Shown: positions 61,865-64,000 of the stretch, in pieces
Layout of the letters: every line of letters starts with the position of its first letter
Numbering within the stretch: position 1 is the first letter of the stretch
Assembly: GCA_030041545.1 (NCBI GenBank)
Contig: JASHNQ010000005.1
Span: forward strand, 1-64,000
Direction: 5' to 3'
DNA from: a candidate division FCPU426 bacterium
GTDB lineage: Bacteria; Oederibacteriota; Muellerivitia; Muellerivitales; Muellerivitaceae
Length of the DNA: 64,000 bases
Translations under genes and position numbers: made by a program
The notes under the pieces: model-generated
Told to the model about the DNA's origin: nothing
The model's database searches: none
Seen by the model: only the letters and a program-made list of their open reading frames with translations

Positions 61865-63166
61865 TCAGGCGGAAGGAATTTGCTGCAGGTATTGGGTATT
61901 GATGTCCACGCAAAGGATGCGCAACAGGTCCTCCGCGTCCTTGAAGGCCCTGGCAAAAGTGACGCAGGAATTGCCGGTGGCCAGCGAGAGGTAAGGTTCG
62001 CTGATATAAGTTGATTTTTTAAGACCCCCATCGATCAGCATATAAAAATAATCCTTCATCGTGTGGTCCGTTCCCTTTTGGGCCGGGCGGAAGATGGAAT
62101 GGTTTTTGGGAGGTGTCTCGATCTTCCCAAAAACCGTTTCCGAAACCTGAAATCCTTTTTCGTCCAGGACATAAAGGCATTCCACCACCGGAAAGTAATG
62201 GACCATTTCCGCAAGCTTGAGGTCGAAGTGGTCCTGCGTGATCTTAGAAAGCTCGATTTGGATTTCACGGGTCATGAGCTCGTATTTCCGCAAGTTGAAT
62301 CGCTTGATGTTGAGTTTCTGGAGGACCATTTCCTTGAACTTCCGGAACAACTCCTCCATCCTTTCGTTGGCGGAATCATCGTCGATTTGGTCATAACTCT
62401 GGGGTTTTGAAAAATAATACCCCTGCGCCAGGTCCACTCCCGCCTCCAGCAGGTAAAGGCCTTCGGCTTCGGTTTCGATCCCTTCCGCAAGGATCAAGGC
62501 CCCGATCTTATGGGCCAGTCCCACCAATGACTTGAACACTTCTTGTTTATGGAAGTCATCTTGGATGCCCTGGACCAGGTAGCGGTCGATCTTGAGGATG
62601 TCGGGTTTCAGGAGCGGGATTCGGTTCAAGTTGGAATGACCCGCCCCCACGTCGTCCAAGGCGATCAAGAAGCCATAGTCCCGGTAGGTTCGGATGAACT
62701 TCTGCAGTTCCCCGACGTCCCGGACGTTGGACTCGATGATTTCCAGCGCGATGGAGGCGGGGTTTAGCCCCAGGGAGGTCGTTTGGTGGATCAGGTTCCC
62801 CGATCCCACCACCCCCTGGTCGATCACCGAGGCCTCAAAATTCAACGACAATAGGCGGCCGGGCCTTTCCACGGCGATTCCACGGAAATACTCCATTGCT
62901 TTTTTGCGGCAAAGCCGGTCCAGGTGCAGGGTCAGCCCCTTTTCCGCCGCCTCGTAAAACAATTCCGGCGGGGGTATGAACCCGCCGTTCCCGGGATAGA
63001 TGCCGCGCGCCAGACCCTCATATCCCACAATGGCTTTCTTCCGGACGGAAATAATGGGTTGGAAATGGACGGCAACGGATTCCCCAGCCAAGATTTGGCT
63101 CAAATCGAATTCAGGCGAGGGCATTATTTTTTTCATAGCTTTTTGTTTAGATACCGTTCGTTTCAT
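61865..63166 (-). CDS. EAL-domain c-di-GMP phosphodiesterase-like protein with intact motifs
   Basis: About 433 residues. The EAL domain (about 25-265) reads VHFQPIISVRKKAIVGYEGLAR (EGL in place of EAL), SLNFEAS (Asn), IALEIIES (Glu), FLIALDDVGAG (two Asp), ILKIDRYL (Lys) and LAEGIET (Glu). These are the metal and catalytic positions, so hydrolysis of c-di-GMP is likely. The C-terminal 150 residues look like a separate sensory domain (MVHYFPVVECLYVLDEKGFQV), possibly Cache/PDC-like. ATG at 63166 is chosen; GTG at 63181 is possible. Confidence 0.86.
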   Translation of the reverse strand: MKRTVSKQKAMKKIMPSPEFDLSQILAGESVAVHFQPIISVRKKAIVGYEGLARGIYPGNGGFIPPPELFYEAAEKGLTLHLDRLCRKKAMEYFRGIAVERPGRLLSLNFEASVIDQGVVGSGNLIHQTTSLGLNPASIALEIIESNVRDVGELQKFIRTYRDYGFLIALDDVGAGHSNLNRIPLLKPDILKIDRYLVQGIQDDFHKQEVFKSLVGLAHKIGALILAEGIETEAEGLYLLEAGVDLAQGYYFSKPQSYDQIDDDSANERMEELFRKFKEMVLQKLNIKRFNLRKYELMTREIQIELSKITQDHFDLKLAEMVHYFPVVECLYVLDEKGFQVSETVFGKIETPPKNHSIFRPAQKGTDHTMKDYFYMLIDGGLKKSTYISEPYLSLATGNSCVTFARAFKDAEDLLRILCVDINTQYLQQIPSA

Positions 63167-63190
63167 GATGGTTAAAAACACTGGCCTTTA

Positions 63191-63205
63191 GATCAATAAG
63201 CGTGC
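63191..63205 (-). promoter_or_regulatory. Sigma-54-like promoter upstream of the intact EAL gene
   Basis: The minus strand reads TGGCAC-GCTTA-TTGA. The -24 box is exact and the -12 box has one mismatch from TTGC. The predicted start of transcription would be close to 63180, giving a very short leader before the ATG at 63166. Confidence 0.45.
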
Positions 63206-63354
63206 CAAACCGGAGGTGTTTGAAAACTCGGGACATTTTCCGAGCCTGTTTTGCCGGGCCGAAAAGTTGCTCCACATTTGATTCGAAACAACAAAAGTGT
63301 TGCGGTTTTTCCGAAATAGAATCCCTAAAGTTAAATGATTAAACCGCTGAAAAC

Positions 63355-63369
63355 TGGCACAAGGGTTGC
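63355..63369 (+). promoter_or_regulatory. Sigma-54 promoter upstream of the degenerate EAL gene
   Basis: TGGCAC-AAGGG-TTGC matches the -24/-12 consensus TGGCAC-N5-TTGC exactly. It ends 23 bases before the ATG at 63393, with GGAGG in between. An enhancer-binding protein is not encoded in this window. Confidence 0.7.
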
Positions 63370-63392
63370 TTTCAATGGGCTAGGAGGTGGCC

Positions 63393-64000
63393 ATGGAAAC
63401 TCTTTCTTCTGAAAATGTTCCCCCGACTGAAACCGATCTTCTCTCGCTGATCGAACAACGAAGCGCGGCGACTTTTTACCAGCCGGTGATTTCCATCAAA
63501 AAAAAATCCGTTATTGGCCTGGAAACGGTGGGCCGCGGGATTGATCCCGAAAGCCGCAGCCTGATTGAGGCGGACAAGCTTTACCAGCTCTCCAGCGAAA
63601 AGAATAAATCCTTGGATTTGGACCGGTTATTCCGCCTCAAAGGGTTGGAGGGGTTCGCCGAAATCCAGTCCAAGATGCCGGGTTTGATCCTGTTCCTGGG
63701 TATCGAGACGTCCGTCCTGACCCGGGAGGTGGTGGGATCCGGACATCTTTTGGGAATGGTTCAAAACTTGAAGTTGGATCCCTATTCCATCGCTGTGGAT
63801 CTCTCCAAATCCGAAACCAAGGATCCGGACGCCGCCAGGACCTTCGTGGAGAATTACCGGGGCAATAACTTCTTGATCAGTATGAGGGACGTGGACACCA
63901 GCCGGGAAAGCCTGGACCGCGTCCTGCGTTTGACGCCCGACATATTAAAGCTGGACCCCGCCTTGGCCGCCAACCTGTCCAAGGACTCCTACAAGAAGGA
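63393..64000 (+). CDS. Degenerate EAL-domain protein (3' end outside window)
   Basis: The frame is open from the ATG at 63393 (GGAGG upstream) to the window edge. It aligns with the intact EAL protein: TFYQPVISIKKKSVIGLETV replaces the EAL triad with ETV; FLGIETS lacks the Asn; IAVDLSKSE has Asp for Glu; LISMRDVDTSRESL has Arg for the first Asp; ILKLDP keeps the Lys. With most metal and catalytic residues changed it is unlikely to be a phosphodiesterase and more likely a regulatory or ligand-binding relative. Confidence 0.82.
   Translation, partial: METLSSENVPPTETDLLSLIEQRSAATFYQPVISIKKKSVIGLETVGRGIDPESRSLIEADKLYQLSSEKNKSLDLDRLFRLKGLEGFAEIQSKMPGLILFLGIETSVLTREVVGSGHLLGMVQNLKLDPYSIAVDLSKSETKDPDAARTFVENYRGNNFLISMRDVDTSRESLDRVLRLTPDILKLDPALAANLSKDSYKK

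Overview
The window is a compact bacterial chromosome segment, by eye in the high-50s % GC, of Gram-negative-type physiology: it encodes a predicted lipoprotein, Spy/CpxP-like and other exported proteins, a beta-barrel-like protein, a Tat-type DUF1501/DUF1800 pair, an ECF sigma factor with its membrane anti-sigma, PilZ, a chemotaxis transducer and EAL proteins. The gene mix does not match any well-studied genus I can name. An uncultured lineage (Planctomycetes, Acidobacteria, Elusimicrobia or Omnitrophota-like) is a guess, not a result. No rRNA, CRISPR array, prophage or complete insertion sequence is seen.

Layout. 1-9.7 kb (all minus): secA 5' end, a coiled-coil exported protein, ligA, a DUF559 cassette, a phosphoesterase, a winged-helix-like protein, nusB and a riboflavin block (ribD, ribE, yaaR-like, ribBA, ribH). 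9.9-11.4 kb: gpmA and a D,D-carboxypeptidase-like lipoprotein. 11.6-18.5 kb (minus): NAD kinase-like protein, MarC, a CHASE2 adenylate cyclase and a COG4586/4587/3694-type ABC exporter. 18.8-28.2 kb: nth, an aromatic-rich exported protein, a YkcB-like glycosyltransferase, a GT2, serC with a TupA-like ATP-grasp, another glycosyltransferase and a VapBC-like pair. 28.6-31.7 kb: DUF1501 and DUF1800. 32-42 kb: small exported proteins, ychF, anti-sigma proteins, a urate-oxidase-N-type membrane protein, an ECF operon, pepA, a UDG-family protein and a TPR protein. 42-45.5 kb: a plus-strand flippase-like/FAD oxidoreductase/GT2 cluster. 45.7-53.3 kb: TPR, MCP, PilZ, envelope proteins, serA and a class V aminotransferase. 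53.8-64 kb: alpha/beta hydrolase, clpX, clpP, tig, tRNA-Leu, glpD, trxB and a divergent EAL pair.

The most distinctive signal is the repeat content. One palindromic arm (CCCTCTCCC...GGGAGAGGG followed by GTGAGGGTG) occurs as inverted pairs in many gaps. Some pairs sit inside MITE-like elements with terminal inverted repeats, and three such elements have clear 8-bp target duplications. One pair lies in frame inside a hydrolase gene. One pair tightly brackets a DUF559 nuclease-like gene and supplies its start context and stop codon, which raises the possibility of a DUF559-linked repeat system. Other observations are degraded 3'-end copies of nth and of the DUF1501 gene, sigma-54-type promoters on both sides of an intact/degenerate EAL pair, and a perfect Rex-like operator.
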